DNA from: Iris pallida | Lineage: Eukaryota; Streptophyta; Magnoliopsida; Asparagales; Iridaceae | Reading direction: 5' to 3' | Length of the DNA: 64,000 bases | NCBI GenBank assembly: GCA_029216955.1 | Contig: JANAVB010023997.1 | Location: forward strand, 585,501 to 649,500 | Shown here: positions 1 to 10,100 of the stretch, piece after piece | Position numbering within the stretch: position 1 is the stretch's first letter | Layout: every line of letters begins with the position of its first letter | Notes under the pieces: generated by a model | The model's database searches: none | Told to the model about the DNA's origin: nothing | What the model saw: only the letters and a program-made list of their open reading frames with translations | Translations under genes and position numbers: made by a program

Positions 1-783
1 CAGGCAAAAGAACTCCGCTGCATACTCGTCGACCGACGAGCTCCCCTGCACCAGACTGGCAAACTGTCCCTCCAGAGCTGTCAAAGCTACATCTGGGTAA
101 AACTTATCCTTGAAGATCTCTCTGAAGTCCTCCCAAGATAATCCCCTCACTGACGCACGCGGATCCGTGCGGTACCAAGTCAGCGCTATGTCGAAAAACT
201 GGCTTGCTGCAGAAGTCACCCACAGACCTCTCGGGACCTCTGTCAACTCCAGACTCCGCTGGACGTCCTCCAACCAGTCGTCCGCGTATAGGATACCCTC
301 GGTACCCTTGAACTCCCGCGGGTTCATCTTCCTGAAGTCGAGATGTGTACCGGGCCTCCACTGGCCCTGCTGCTGCACTAGTGCTCCCTGAACTGTAGTC
401 TGTGCACCTCTCTCCACTGCTGCCATAGCTAACTGATGCGAGTTCTCTATAGTCTGTCGCAGTACCTCTGCCTGACGGTGTTGTGCCTCTGCCTGTGCTC
501 TCTGTGTCTGCAACATCTGCTGCAGAAGGGCCATCATCTCCTGGGTATCTGTCGGTAGCTGAGGCGGCGGTGGAAGAATGTCAGGGATAACCAGGGACGG
601 TCCCGCTGCTGGAGGTGGAAGACCTCCTGGAACCGTCGCTGCTGCTGCTCCCGCCGGAGGGGCAGGAACTGAGGTGGCAGCTCCCTCAGGTACAGCTCCC
701 GTAGCCGGAGGTAGAAGACCTGCCGGATCGAGCCTCTCTGGTACAGCGCTAGAACCCACTGCCTGAGAGCGAGTAATCGTCAT
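1..783 (-). CDS. Ty3/gypsy gag, N-terminal part (cut by window edge)
   Basis: Structural capsid/nucleocapsid precursor of a Ty3 retrotransposon, acting in cytoplasmic virus-like particles. Read on the minus strand from the ATG at 783-781, the frame stays open to base 1, so about 261 codons are visible and the rest lies outside the window. The protein starts with a Pro/Ala/Gly-rich stretch (about residues 1-85), then a Gln-rich helix (MMALLQQMLQTQRAQAEAQH), then the conserved gag core with FKGTEG, ADDWLEDVQ, TWYRT, SWEDFREIFKDKFYP and SSVDEYAAEF. The last motif matches the gag of the two Tekay-like elements in this window (TVDEYAAEFSRL), so this is a related lineage. No stop codon or frameshift is seen, unlike every other gag here, which suggests a younger insertion. 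The zinc knuckle is not reached. Confidence 0.85.
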   Translation of the reverse strand, partial: MTITRSQAVGSSAVPERLDPAGLLPPATGAVPEGAATSVPAPPAGAAAATVPGGLPPPAAGPSLVIPDILPPPPQLPTDTQEMMALLQQMLQTQRAQAEAQHRQAEVLRQTIENSHQLAMAAVERGAQTTVQGALVQQQGQWRPGTHLDFRKMNPREFKGTEGILYADDWLEDVQRSLELTEVPRGLWVTSAASQFFDIALTWYRTDPRASVRGLSWEDFREIFKDKFYPDVALTALEGQFASLVQGSSSVDEYAAEFFCL

Positions 784-1037
784 CCTGAGGACAGATTGAA
801 ACAAGGAATCAATATGGCACATGATAGGAATATCAAAGACGGACAATTAAATTCAATACAAAAGAATTTGTCATGGTAATCAAAAGATCAAAAATTTTCT
901 AACATGTGATTGAGTAACTCTTATCATACCCTAAATCGTACATCCTAATCGCAGGTTCGTAATTAGCACTCTAAGTCGAGCACCATTACGAGATCGCACT
1001 AATTGCGACACTACCTGCATGGGCCACCACAAAAACG
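784..1037 (-). other. Leader between LTR and gag, with primer-binding-site-like block
   Basis: Untranslated leader of the minus-strand Ty3 element. Next to the LTR (about 1013-1037) it carries the 18-nt block GTGGTGGCCCATGCAGGT (minus-strand sense). The same block lies just inside the 5' LTR of the Tekay-like and LARD elements in this window. Here the first bases after the LTR read CGTTTTT rather than TGGTTTT. The position is that of a tRNA primer-binding site, but I do not recognise the tRNA. Confidence 0.6.
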
Positions 1038-1653
1038 TGTCACGACCCGCACCCTGAAGAGGGGCACGAGCACGTGGTTTCGTCCAGCCTACGCCGCAGA
1101 ATCGACGTTAGAACGCTGTATATAAGGTCTGTAAATACTACGACTAAAATAGATAAATGTACCTGTACAGTATATACACTCTGAATAGAGATAACATAGC
1201 AATATAGTCTCAATCACATATATCAAACTAAGGTAGATAGCACGAAAAGAAAATACGATAGATAAAGCAGGAAAATGAGTCCAAAATCCACAAGTCAGAG
1301 CTATACACAAACATCCAGAGTCTCAGAAAATATATATAATAGATACTACAACTGAAAGTACTAGCTGGCTCGCAGGCCAGGCAAACCTAACTAACTATGC
1401 TACTCAGGGTGAGCAAAGTCTAGTGGCTCTACCAACAAGCCACGGTCTAAGTCTACTCCGTCAGACTCAACCCCATAGTAGGTCGGGCAATCAGTCTCCG
1501 AGTCATCTGTAATATCAACGGTATCCTGTCAGAAAAATGAGCAAGTACAAACACCAACAGCAGTTCCATATGAATTGACAAATACTATAAGAGACAGTAA
1601 TAATGAAATACAAGACAAAGATATAGCCGACTTGGGAACCATTTGAAAGCCGA

Positions 1654-1692
1654 GTTACAACCCTTGAACCAAACAAGGACCGGGGTTGTAAC
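1654..1692 (-). other. Conserved LTR dyad (10-bp arms, 19-nt loop)
   Basis: Arms GTTACAACCC (1654-1663) and GGGTTGTAAC (1683-1692) are perfect inverted repeats around a 19-nt loop. The same dyad, with the same loop length, occurs in the LTRs of both Tekay-like elements. Here it lies about 635 bp from the LTR 3' end. Its function is unknown. Confidence 0.7.
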
Positions 1693-2439
1693 CCTTCTTC
1701 AAACAGAACTTAGTCTCAAATCATGGTACAGTATGAAACAGGTAGAGCATGTAAGTAATGGAAATCATAGCATAGTGAGAAGTACAGAAAATAAGGCTGA
1801 ACTGGAAATATAAGATAAGCTAATAAATGTAAAAGGTGATTTGAAATATTAGAGCGATATGTGATCGGTTAGGGAAGCAAGAGATGGTTATCCACTTGGC
1901 CCGACAATCCACAGTGCCCTCAACGGAAAGTCATGTCGTCCAACCTGGATAACTGACAATGGGGTATCTGCTACACCCTACGTGAGGTGAGGGTGGCGCT
2001 AGCAAAATATAGTTACAGGGAGGCTTTGATCACATAACCCCTAATAATTCCTCCATCCCTGAATAGTATCACGGATCCGGACATGGCACGTTATAACACA
2101 GGGTTCGAGAGCAGGGGGCCAGCCCACTCCCAAATCAATGTCTATACAAGTACAGGAACACAAAAATATCACATACCCATATACCAAGAAAGTCCAGGAA
2201 TAACATCTCATGACAGGATCCGACGTATACTAGTCCGTGAACCGTCGTGTCGGGAATCATGTAAAATACTACAACTGAATCGGATATAGTAGATATCAAG
2301 ATAATGAAAACTATCAGTGAATATACTCGCCTGTGGTCCTGAGCTGATAGGGTGAACAGACGCTCAGAGTAATCACAGACCTAAAATAAGATACTATGAG
2401 TCAAACAGGGCTTAATACTGAAAAAGGAAACTAATATAA

Positions 2440-2795
2440 GCCATGTATGCAAGTCTAAGTCAATACTAGGTCAATCTAGGTCAAACTGAGTCATACTAGG
2501 TCATATTGGTTCATACTAGGTCATACTAGGTCACTGGAAGTCAATCCAAGTCAAACTAGGTCAATCGGGGTCAAAGGTTGACTTACAGTTGACTTTTGGT
2601 CAAAAAGTCAACTCTGGTCAACTCTGGGTCAACCCTAGGTCAAACTAGTCTAATGTTGACCAACTGTTGACTTTCAGTCAACTGGTCAACTCTGGTTTGG
2701 TTTCGGTCAAATCTAGTCGCTTAAAGACTAAGTTTGACTCTCGGTTGACTTTTGTTGACTTTTGGTCAAAAAGGTCAACCGATGTCAAAACTAGT
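2440..2795. promoter_or_regulatory. Dense cluster of W-box-like TTGAC/GTCAA motifs inside the LTR
   Basis: About 350 bp are built from degenerate short repeats of the types GGTCAAACTA, AGTCAACT and GTTGACTTT. Well over twenty GTCAA or TTGAC cores occur on the two strands. TTGAC(C/T) is the known WRKY transcription-factor W-box. The cluster may also simply be a drifting minisatellite; binding is inference. Confidence 0.5.
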
Positions 2796-3709
2796 CTATG
2801 AGCACCATATTTGATCATTACCAACCACGGAAATCAAGTTCTAACTCTATCTTAGACTCCAAACTCAAATACCCTATTCCTAGGCAAAACTAGCATTACC
2901 CTACCAAGGTAAATCCCGATACCTTGTCCAATACCAAGAAAACCCCGCTAATACCCAAGATACTAGCCTAGGCTCCTTAGGGTAGTTAGATATCATCCTA
3001 TCTAAGGTTTACCTACCAAGAATTTGGGTATCCTAGGTATCTAACCTAGTTTTAGGATATGTGTATTGGTTTACCCTATTACCTACCTTACCCATATCAT
3101 GAATTTCCCTCTCAACACTCTAGCACTCATCCACACCACCCACTCTCACATATCACACTCTAATAGGCTTCTCTATAGGTTTCCTATTGGTTTAGATATA
3201 GACTATCCTATAGGCACTCACAAAATATATGTGTAGGCTCTCTCACTAACTCACACACACACACAATCAACCTCACAAATACACACACACACATAGGCAA
3301 ATTGTGGACTGATTATAGGCCAAGAGGGGGGCAGCCACTATGGGCCAAAACTGGACTGGTTTCCAGGAACTAAGGGACAGCCATTTAGGCTTGTGGGGAC
3401 AGCCATCTAATGGCAAAACTGGACTGATTTGCTAAGGGTTTTGAGGGGACTGTTGTGTAGGCCAAAAGGGCTGTCACTTAGGGTGTGTAAATGGACAGCA
3501 ACCAAGGGGGTTTGGGGGCTGAAATGTGGCAGCAAGGGCTGCTGTCCTGCTGCCATTAGGACAGCAGTTTCCCCCATTTCCCCCCCTCTAATCCACTCTC
3601 TAGACACTCACTCTCCACCTCAATCTAACACTCACATCCATTTAATCAAACACCACCACTACCCCTCTCTACCAACACAAACATACACACACACCAACCG
3701 CACTTGGCC

Positions 3710-3712
<3 letters not shown>

Positions 3713-3742
<30 letters not shown>

Positions 3743-3769
3743 ACCACACAATGTCACACACCAACACAA

Positions 3770-3844
<75 letters not shown>

Positions 3845-3888
3845 CCACCATATACATAAAAAAAAAAAATATATATATATATAATCCA

Positions 3889-3983
<95 letters not shown>
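3713..3983. repeat. Compound simple repeats: poly-C, (TA)n, (GA)n
   Basis: A poly-C tract (about 3713-3740) is followed by two long (TA)n runs (about 3772-3842 and 3893-3952) separated by an A-tract, then (GA)n (about 3953-3983). Several short frames here encode only Tyr-Ile or Leu-Ser repeats and are not genes. Confidence 0.95.
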
Positions 3984-3987
<4 letters not shown>

Positions 3988-4945
3988 TACATATATAACC
4001 ATATATATACACATATAGATATTAGGAATATGATACATTATGATACATAGGAAAAACTATTCCTAACACATAGTAAAATATGGAATAACATTAGAACAAC
4101 CAAAAATCAATATACAAAATAATTCCACAAGTGTCCACATAGGGTTTTTCCCATTAGGACACGATCCTACTCATTGGACACCTCTACAAGTGTCCAAATA
4201 GACACAAAATGGACTCAAATGGACACAAAACTAAGGGGGTCATTCCTATGGGTCAATACCATCCTAATGCATGAAAAGAATGAGAAGGAGAAGGGATTTA
4301 TACCTCCCGGTGACTCGAATCGATCCCGAAACACCACCGACACGTAGGAATCCCAAACGGACACGAACAAGCTCCTAATCCTCTCAAACTTGGGAGCTCC
4401 TTCCTTGGCTAGAATAGAGAAGGAAGGAAGAAGATTTGGTGAAGAAATGGGAAGATTTGGTGATGATTTGATTAGGGAAAGCTCTCTAATTAATTTGGGA
4501 AAGAACAAGAGAGAGAATAAAAGAAGAGATAATGTTGGATGGCTAGAGCCTTATCCCTACATGGTAGCCGGCCATAAAGTGGCTTTTGTCCTATTAGGAA
4601 AATGTCCAAAAGCCCCTACACTAATCTATTTGCTAATACATTAGTAAGGGGTTAAGTCGGGGGTAGTTTGGTCAATCCTAAAACACTAATCCATATTAGT
4701 CCTAACCAAAATAATTAGGCTAGTCACTAACTAAAATAACTAACATGTGGGCCATGGCTAACTAGTGTGTGGGCCCACTAGGGTCAACACTACCCCGGGT
4801 CCCCGATACAAGTCGGAATGAGTTGAAATTCGAACCCGACTCAAACAACCCCAAAATAATACAAATAATAAATAAAGAAATTCCAAAATAATTTTAAAGT
4901 GGAAAATTACCAAAATACCCCTGTTCATGATAACTGGGGGTGACA

Positions 4946-6036
4946 AAATCTTTGTACGGTCTTAAACAGGCTCCCAAGATGTGGTATGAGAATTTTGACA
5001 AAGTTATAAGGTCAAATGGCTACATGGTCAACGAGACGGACAAGTGTATTTACACAAAGTTTGCTGATGGAAGAGGTGTGATCGTTTGTCTGTACGTAGA
5101 CGACATGCTTATCCTAGGTACGGATATGGGTTGTGTCACGGAGACAAAGAAATTTATCTCAAGCAAGTTCAGTATGAAGGACTTGGGAGAAGCTGATGTG
5201 ATCTTAGGGATCAAGATCATCCGGACAGACACTGGACTAGCGCTGTCACAGTCTCATTATATTGAGAAAATAATCACTCGTTATGGGTATCAGGATCTTC
5301 CAGGGATCGATACGCCGTACAGGTGTGATCTGAAGCTGAAGCCTAATTCAGGGGAAAGCGTCGGGCAGCTGGAGTATGCAAGCGTAATCGGGAGTTTGAT
5401 GTATGCTACTACCACAAGGCCTGACATAGCTTTCGCCGTGGGAATGCTGAGTCATTTCACGAGCAACCCAGGTGTTGAACACTGGAAAGCTGTGAAACGG
5501 GTTATGAGATATCTCAAGAAGACTCAAACATATGCACTGTACTACAGCGGAGATCTGTCGGTAGTAGAAGGCTTCAGTGATGCCAGCTGGTGCTGAGAGG
5601 TGGAGAGCGAGAGGTCCACAGGTGGATTCATTTTCACTATGGATGAAGCTGCTATATCGTGGAAGTCAAAGAAGCAGACTATGCTCTCACGGTCATCCAT
5701 AGAATATGAGTTCTTTGTACTTGATACCTCAGCCGAGAAAGCAGAATGGCTTTGAGAGCTCATGTATGATCTTCCAGTGGTTGGGGCATAAATATCGGCG
5801 ATACCGATATACTGCGACAACCAGGCGACTACGGCGGTGGCATCAAATGACCTCTTCAACGGAAAGAAGAGGACTGTGCGGTTGAAGCACAGGGTAGTAC
5901 ACGATCTCATCAAGAGGGGTGTTATTGCAGTGATTGATGTTCGGAGTCAGGAAAACCTGGCGGATCCTTGAACCAAGGGCCTCAAGCGCCAGCTGGTCGA
6001 TGACACAGCTTGTAAAATGGGCTTAAAGGCATTATG
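4946..6036 (+). pseudogene. Ty1/copia reverse transcriptase-RNase H, 5'-truncated and broken
   Basis: The C-terminal half of a copia pol, which would copy element RNA into DNA and degrade the RNA strand. The frame begins inside RT at KSLYGLKQAP, directly at the border of the inserted LTR. It contains the active-site motif LYVDDMLILG, MKDLGEADVILGIKI and SLMYATTTRPDIAFAVGML. It then enters RNase H (GFSDASW, STGGFIFT, ISWKSKKQT, IYCDNQA, HRVVHDLI). The frame holds in-frame stops at 5594-5596 (TGA), after AEKAEWL, after LPVVGA and after NLADP, and ends at KMGLKAL near 6034. No frameshift is needed, so decay is by nonsense changes only. The missing 5' part should lie left of the window, beyond the inserted Ty3 element. 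Confidence 0.9.
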
Positions 6037-7101
6037 ATATTATATTAGTATATTTCTGCCATAAAGTTTTATGCTAATAGTTCAAAGAGAAATCTACTAG
6101 GCATCTAGCTTTTGGTTCAAGGGAGGACCACTAATCAGAAGAATATCAGGAACGGTGGGTACATGTTCTATTGGGCATGGAGAGGTTACAGACCTACTAC
6201 CACTGTTGTCTACTATTGTTTCTGCAAAAAATAGATCCTTTGGGAAGGTTGGCTTAAATGCCTTAATGAGTTATCAGGCAGAGTGAATGCCTGATGTGCT
6301 TTACAGGAAGCATGGTAGAACAGCACTACAAGGAGTGAAACTCCATGCTACTGTGGGGTGACTCCACCATGAGGTTCTCAGGCATGGGGTAATGCCTCGG
6401 CTTTGCTAGCCAAGTCACAGCGGCGTAGCACCGCAAATAGGCAGTTAGCCAAATGTTGTATGTTAAAATAAAGAGGAGTGTAGTCAGCACTACAAAGAGG
6501 AGGAGTTTCTCATGTTACAGTGGCACGACACCACGATGAGGTACCCAGTTAGGGATAAAGCCTCGACCTTGCAACCATGTCGTTGCGGCATAATACCGCA
6601 AGGGAGCCTAAGGCTTCATGCTGGGTAGTTTGGCACTACAAAGAGGCGGTTGCCTCATGCTATAGTAGTATGACACTATGATGAGGTTTCCGGTACGGGG
6701 TAAGGCCTCGGCTTTAAGCCATGTCATAGCGACATAGCACTACAAGGGAAGCACAAATCGCTTCATGCCATATCTCTTTAATAATGAACTCACCTATAGT
6801 GTATGGACAAAGAGATATCAGGCCGTCTCTTGAGGGTAAACTTGTAGACGACCAAAATTATACATTAAAACCAGGCTGGCACAGGGCCTTTAATGTGTAG
6901 CCAGAAGCATATGTAACTACATTATGTGAGTGGAAAGAATTTCAGCTATGATGTAGAATTCAAGGCTTAGTCCATTCTTGTATTATACTCTGTTGTTTGA
7001 CCCAGGTGGGATGATTCAAGTCGTCAGCGACATCTCTCCTAATGCATGATGAACAATTACTGTGGAGAACACTTATACCCATATAGAGATACGTGGGAGA
7101 T
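6037..7101 (+). other. 3' non-coding region of copia element, ending in polypurine tract
   Basis: No coding frame is seen. The first 280 bases are unremarkable. A hairpin-rich tandem array fills about 6320-6770. The region ends in the purine-rich stretch GTGGGAGAT (about 7093-7101), directly before the TGTTAGGG start of the LTR, as expected for a copia polypurine tract. Confidence 0.65.
6320..6770 (+). repeat. Degenerate tandem array of short hairpins after copia pol
   Basis: Three units of roughly 150-170 bp (starting near 6322, 6488 and 6632) share the frame GCACTACAAG, hairpin, CATGC, second hairpin, ATGAGG, then a CCTCGG segment and a GCGG...CCGC hairpin. The first hairpin is GGAGT-gaa-ACTCC in unit 1 and GAGGC-ggtt-GCCTC in unit 3, with extra copies GAGCC-taa-GGCTT (about 6606) and GAAGC-acaaat-GCTTC (about 6748). 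The second is GTGG/CCAC in units 1 and 2 and ATAGT/ACTAT in unit 3. Stem sequences change while pairing is kept. Confidence 0.7.
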
Positions 7102-7479
7102 TGTTAGGGTTTTGGCCTTTGTTTAGAAACTTTAGTCCCACATCGGCTAGGCCAAAGGAGTTGTATCTCTATATATTAGCTATGCTAGTTTAGAGATGCA
7201 CACGTGGGGTAGAGGTGCACATGGGTGTGCCATGTGGGGTTATTTTTCTAATAGAAAAAAGGCTAAATCAATAATTAAAAGCATTCATGCTTTTCGCTCT
7301 TGGGAAACTTACTTCCATGGGAGCTAAGCCCCGTAGGGGCTTATCGACTCGGACTCGGACTCGAACTCGGACTCATGGGCTCATGAGGCGTAATGTGGCA
7401 TTTTGTTGGCGCACTTTGCACTTAGCACGTCAGCATCGTCGCTAGGTGCATAGTGCGCTTAAGTTGTGCTCGTTGCGCG

Positions 7480-7790
7480 AGCCACTTGTGCGGCCAGGCG
7501 CGCTGCCAGGTTGCGCAGCCAGGTTGCGCAAGCCAGGTTGTGCGACCAGGTTACGCAGGCCATGTTACACGGCCAGATGCGCTGCCAGGTTGTGCTGCCA
7601 GGTTGCGCGACCAGGTTGCACGACCAGGTGCACGCCCAGTGGTGTGCCCAGTTGCGCGCACAACTGCACGTTCAGTTGCGCACAGTTGTACGGGTGGCAC
7701 AGGGTACGCGGATGGCACAGGGTGCACGGGTGGCGTAGGGTGCGCAGGTGGCACAAGTAGCTCAGTGCGCATACTGAGTACGGTGTGCAA
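7480..7790 (+). repeat. GC-rich minisatellite in copia LTR
   Basis: About ten degenerate copies of a roughly 15-bp unit of the type CCAGGTTGCGCGAC (7490-7645) are followed by copies of a GGTGGCACAGGGTGCGC-type unit (7685-7765). Overlapping Arg/Cys-rich frames on both strands come from the repeat and are not genes. Confidence 0.75.
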
Positions 7791-7924
7791 GGCACGCGAG
7801 GTGCGCGAGTGGTGCAACTTGCTTCAGATCGTGCCTGTGCATGATCTGAGCGGTTACTGCACGTTCGGAATAGTTATTACTACGTCCCGGATATTGTGCT
7901 AACCGGGTAGTTGCTACTCAGACC

Positions 7925-7932
7925 TATAAAAG
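7925..7932 (+). promoter_or_regulatory. TATA box of copia LTR
   Basis: TATAAAAG is followed 12 or more bases later by a CT-rich leader and lies upstream of the gag start at 8444, the usual layout of a copia LTR promoter. Confidence 0.6.
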
Positions 7933-8443
7933 GTCTCTTCTCTCTCACAGACAGTATACACAGAGATTATTCAGAGAGTTACGAAAGTTTACAACTGTTT
8001 CTTAACACAAGTAAACAGAGGCTATGAGAGAGAAGAGAAGCTTTGTACCAGCGTTGCTTTTATACGGGAGTCTGTGTACGATCCGAGGAGTCAGAAGAGC
8101 AGAATTGTTCCAAAGTTCTCCGACGAACTTGCTGGTTCCCGGAAGCTATTCGTGTGGGACGAATATAGCTTTGAGCAACAGTGATCATTCACCCCAGCAG
8201 GATATTCATCCATCAATCGCCTGTCATCTTCATCTTCTTCGCTGCTGTGAATTACGAAATCTTTTTAGATTCTCGTAATATTATACACTGCTGTAACGAG
8301 ATCTTCTTAGATCTTTGTTATACTTGCACAACCTTCCTAGAAGTGTTGTATTGGAACATTATTTTTACAATTGTTTCATCTTCTCAGTTTTTCGTCGAAA
8401 AATTGTGCCCCGGCACTATCAATCTCAAAGCTATATCCCTACG

Positions 8444-9054
8444 ATGGAAAACTTTAATGCTTCACTCCTCTATACTGACTTTTGTAAGTTAGAAAAGTTT
8501 GATAGAGAGAATTATCAAGTCTGGGAGATGAAAGTTTATCTCACTCTTAAACTCAGAGACGTTGATCATGTGCTTCTTGAAGAGGAACCGACTGTTCCAG
8601 ATACTGGGTCTGCTGCCGCAATCACTACGGATGCTAATCTTTAGGCCAAGTGGAGAAGAGAGAATAGCATTTGCATGCTGCTTATCCTGAATGCTATGGA
8701 GGATTCCCTAGCAGAATGCTACAGTAAAAAATCTATTGCCAGAGACATATGGGAGTCTCTGAAGAAACTGTACGAAGAAGACAAGAACAGGAGCAAGATA
8801 TTTGTGGTTGAAAAATAACACAAATGGCTCTTTGAGGACGAGAAGTCCATGCTGCCGCAGGTAAAGGAATTCCTGAAGCTGCGACAGAACTTGGAAGACG
8901 AGGCGATGCCCCTCCCTGACAAGTTTGTTGTTGGAGGAATTGTCTCGAAGCTTCCCGTTGGGTGGAGTAAGTTCTATGCAAACATGCATAGGAAGAAGCT
9001 TGAGATCAGCCTTGAAGATCTCTTGTAGGAAATCTATGTTGAGGCCAATTTTGA
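8444..9054 (+). pseudogene. Ty1/copia gag (UBN2 type), nonsense-disrupted and 3'-truncated
   Basis: N-terminal part of a copia capsid protein. It starts at ATG 8444 (MENFNASLLYTDFCKLEKFD) and shows the family motif NYQVWEMKVYLTL, then LNAMEDSLAECY, ARDIWESLKKLYEE, VKEFLKLRQNLEDE and VGGIVSKLPVGWSKF. One frame runs throughout, with stops at 8642-8644 (TAG), 8816-8818 (TAA) and 9026-9028 (TAG). The zinc knuckle and all downstream domains are missing. The frame is joined near 9042-9055 to the U3 end of a Tat-element LTR. It directly follows the copia LTR, so it belongs to a second copy of that family. Confidence 0.85.
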
Positions 9055-9252
9055 CATAGTTTGTCAGTTGATCAGCTTGGCCGCATAAGTAACTATTCTT
9101 TCTGCAGCTCAAATCAGTATGGTGAAGATGGGCCGCAGGGGGCATGTCAAGTCTGTCATGCGACTCTTCTTTATGCGGACCAAGTTGTTCCAAAGTACTT
9201 ATGCGGTCAGTTGTGATTCGCATGAACCCCATATTTTTTATGCTTCTACAAG
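9055..9252 (-). repeat. Truncated 3' LTR (U3 end) of Tat-lineage element
   Basis: This stretch nearly repeats 31025-31218, including GGCCGCATAAGTAACTATTC and ATGCGGACCAA. In minus sense the LTR starts TGTAGAAGCAT at 9252. Just outside it the minus strand reads TTTGAAGGGGGTCT, a polypurine tract. The U5-side portion is missing. Confidence 0.75.
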
Positions 9253-9317
9253 ACCCCCTTCAAAGTTTTCAAGTTACAAATTTATAATACTTTGAATAAG
9301 AAGAATGGAAATATGTC

Positions 9318-9386
9318 AAGCCGCAGGGAGTCTTCGAGTCAGGAGAGACATTAAGCCGCAGGGAGATCTTGTACCGCAGGGAGATC
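9318..9386 (+). repeat. Short GCCGCAGGGAG repeats upstream of the antisense gene
   Basis: Three copies of a unit like AGCCGCAGGGAGATCTT occur at about 9319, 9354 and 9373, some 170-230 bp upstream of the TATA box of the plus-strand accessory gene. They are relatives of the GCCGCAT motif clustered elsewhere in the same element. Confidence 0.55.
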
Positions 9387-9552
9387 CCATCCATACTGCC
9401 AGCTGTTACTGCTGCATTTAATTTCTTGATTTGATTTTGGATTTGGGTTATGTTTTCGAGATAAAGTTGATGGTTATTAAGGATAAAATTCCCAAACGTT
9501 ATCATTATCTTTAATGGACTCGAGAATCGAAATGGCGCTCTTTCGAAAACCC

Positions 9553-9560
9553 TATAAATA
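9553..9560 (+). promoter_or_regulatory. TATA box of antisense accessory gene
   Basis: TATAAATA lies about 90 bp upstream of the ATG at 9649. The stretch between is CT-rich, as in a plant 5' leader. Confidence 0.55.
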
Positions 9561-9648
9561 TAGGTCATTCGGAGAGAGAAATTTTTCTCCTTCACCTTCT
9601 TCTCTTTTGTCTTCATTGTCCCTATCATCCTTTCTGTTCCAGTTAGCC

Positions 9649-10100
9649 ATGGCTCCAAAAGCTTCCAAGTCGACTGATGCTGCGGCTAAAGGGAAGGGAC
9701 TCACCTTTCCGTCTAGAGCTGCAGTCTTTCCTTTCAGTCATCCTGACGTGCAACCCCCTATCAAGGGTAAGGACGACGGGAAGATGCCGACTTTAATTTT
9801 TGAATGGCCATGTCGTATATTTTATGCATCGGCCTGTCAGGCATGATCGATGCTTGCCCTATCTTATTGGACTGCATGTGTTCTGTATGATAGGGCCGCA
9901 TGGGCTGATGCATACACTTTATCTTCTGCTGAATGTTAACCCCCCTTTTTCTCTTTTCATATTTTGTAGGGGTTTGGCTAGCAGATTTCTCTAGGATCGG
10001 TATCGACGATTTTGGGCATGGTGAAGATGTAACACTTGACACACACATCAGAGAGCTCAGAACTCTTCATGCTTTGGAAGAGTTTTTCCTCAGATGGTAG
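9649..10100 (+). CDS. Antisense accessory gene of the Tat element (first exons)
   Basis: A small gene running opposite to gag-pol between pol and the 3' LTR. It starts at ATG 9649 in good context (AGCCATGGCT) with MAPKASKSTDAAAKGKGLTF. A likely intron spans 9767-9969: donor GTAAGG, T-rich acceptor ending TTTTGTAG. Splicing keeps the frame, giving VWLADFSRIGIDDF and RELRTLHALEEFFLRW before a TAG at 10098-10100. A GTAGGA donor at 10097 could instead splice that stop away. The gene is interrupted at 10252 by the nested Tekay-like element and probably resumes at 20097. Some Tat elements are known to carry antisense extra ORFs of unclear role. I recognise no domain. Confidence 0.45.

Larger units (their letters stand above)
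1038..4945 (-). repeat. Long terminal repeat (5' LTR) of minus-strand Ty3 element
   Basis: A repeat of about 3.9 kb. In minus-strand sense it begins TGTCACCCCCAG (right end, 4945) and ends GGGTCGTGACA (left end, 1038), giving TG...CA termini. Its left end abuts the leader and gag. Its right end cuts straight into a copia reverse transcriptase reading frame at AAATC, so the 5 bp AAATC is the predicted target duplication, with its partner left of the window. The LTR carries a GGTCAA/TTGACT cluster (2440-2795), a 19-nt-loop dyad (1654-1692), poly-C, TA and GA simple repeats (3713-3983) and CA-rich tracts (3228-3290). Short frames inside it are low-complexity artefacts. Only one LTR copy is visible, so the ends rest on terminal motifs and neighbours. 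Confidence 0.75.
7102..8440 (+). repeat. Copia LTR shared between pol remnant and gag remnant
   Basis: It begins TGTTAGGG at 7102 right after a polypurine tract and includes the common plant motif AGTCCCACATCGG (about 7133-7145). It has a GC-rich minisatellite (7480-7790) and a TATA box (7925-7932), followed by a CT-rich start region. It runs to just before the gag ATG at 8444. The 3' boundary is not fixed: I find no clear CA end plus standard primer-binding site between about 8340 and 8440. The order pol-LTR-gag means it serves as 3' LTR of one copy and 5' LTR of another. Confidence 0.65.

Noticed and set aside
3429..4038. Overlapping open frames coding Tyr-Ile, Leu-Ser or Pro runs
   Set aside because: They come from TA, GA and poly-C simple repeats, occur in several frames on both strands and have no protein signature.
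7446..7902. Cys/Arg/His-rich frames on both strands
   Set aside because: Products of the GC-rich minisatellite in the copia LTR; no start context, no domain, overlapping in several frames.
9649..9846. An ordinary host gene at MAPKASKSTD...
   Set aside because: It lies between pol and the 3' LTR of the Tat element, fits the known place of antisense ORFs, and its frame reads through the intron to a quick stop if unspliced.
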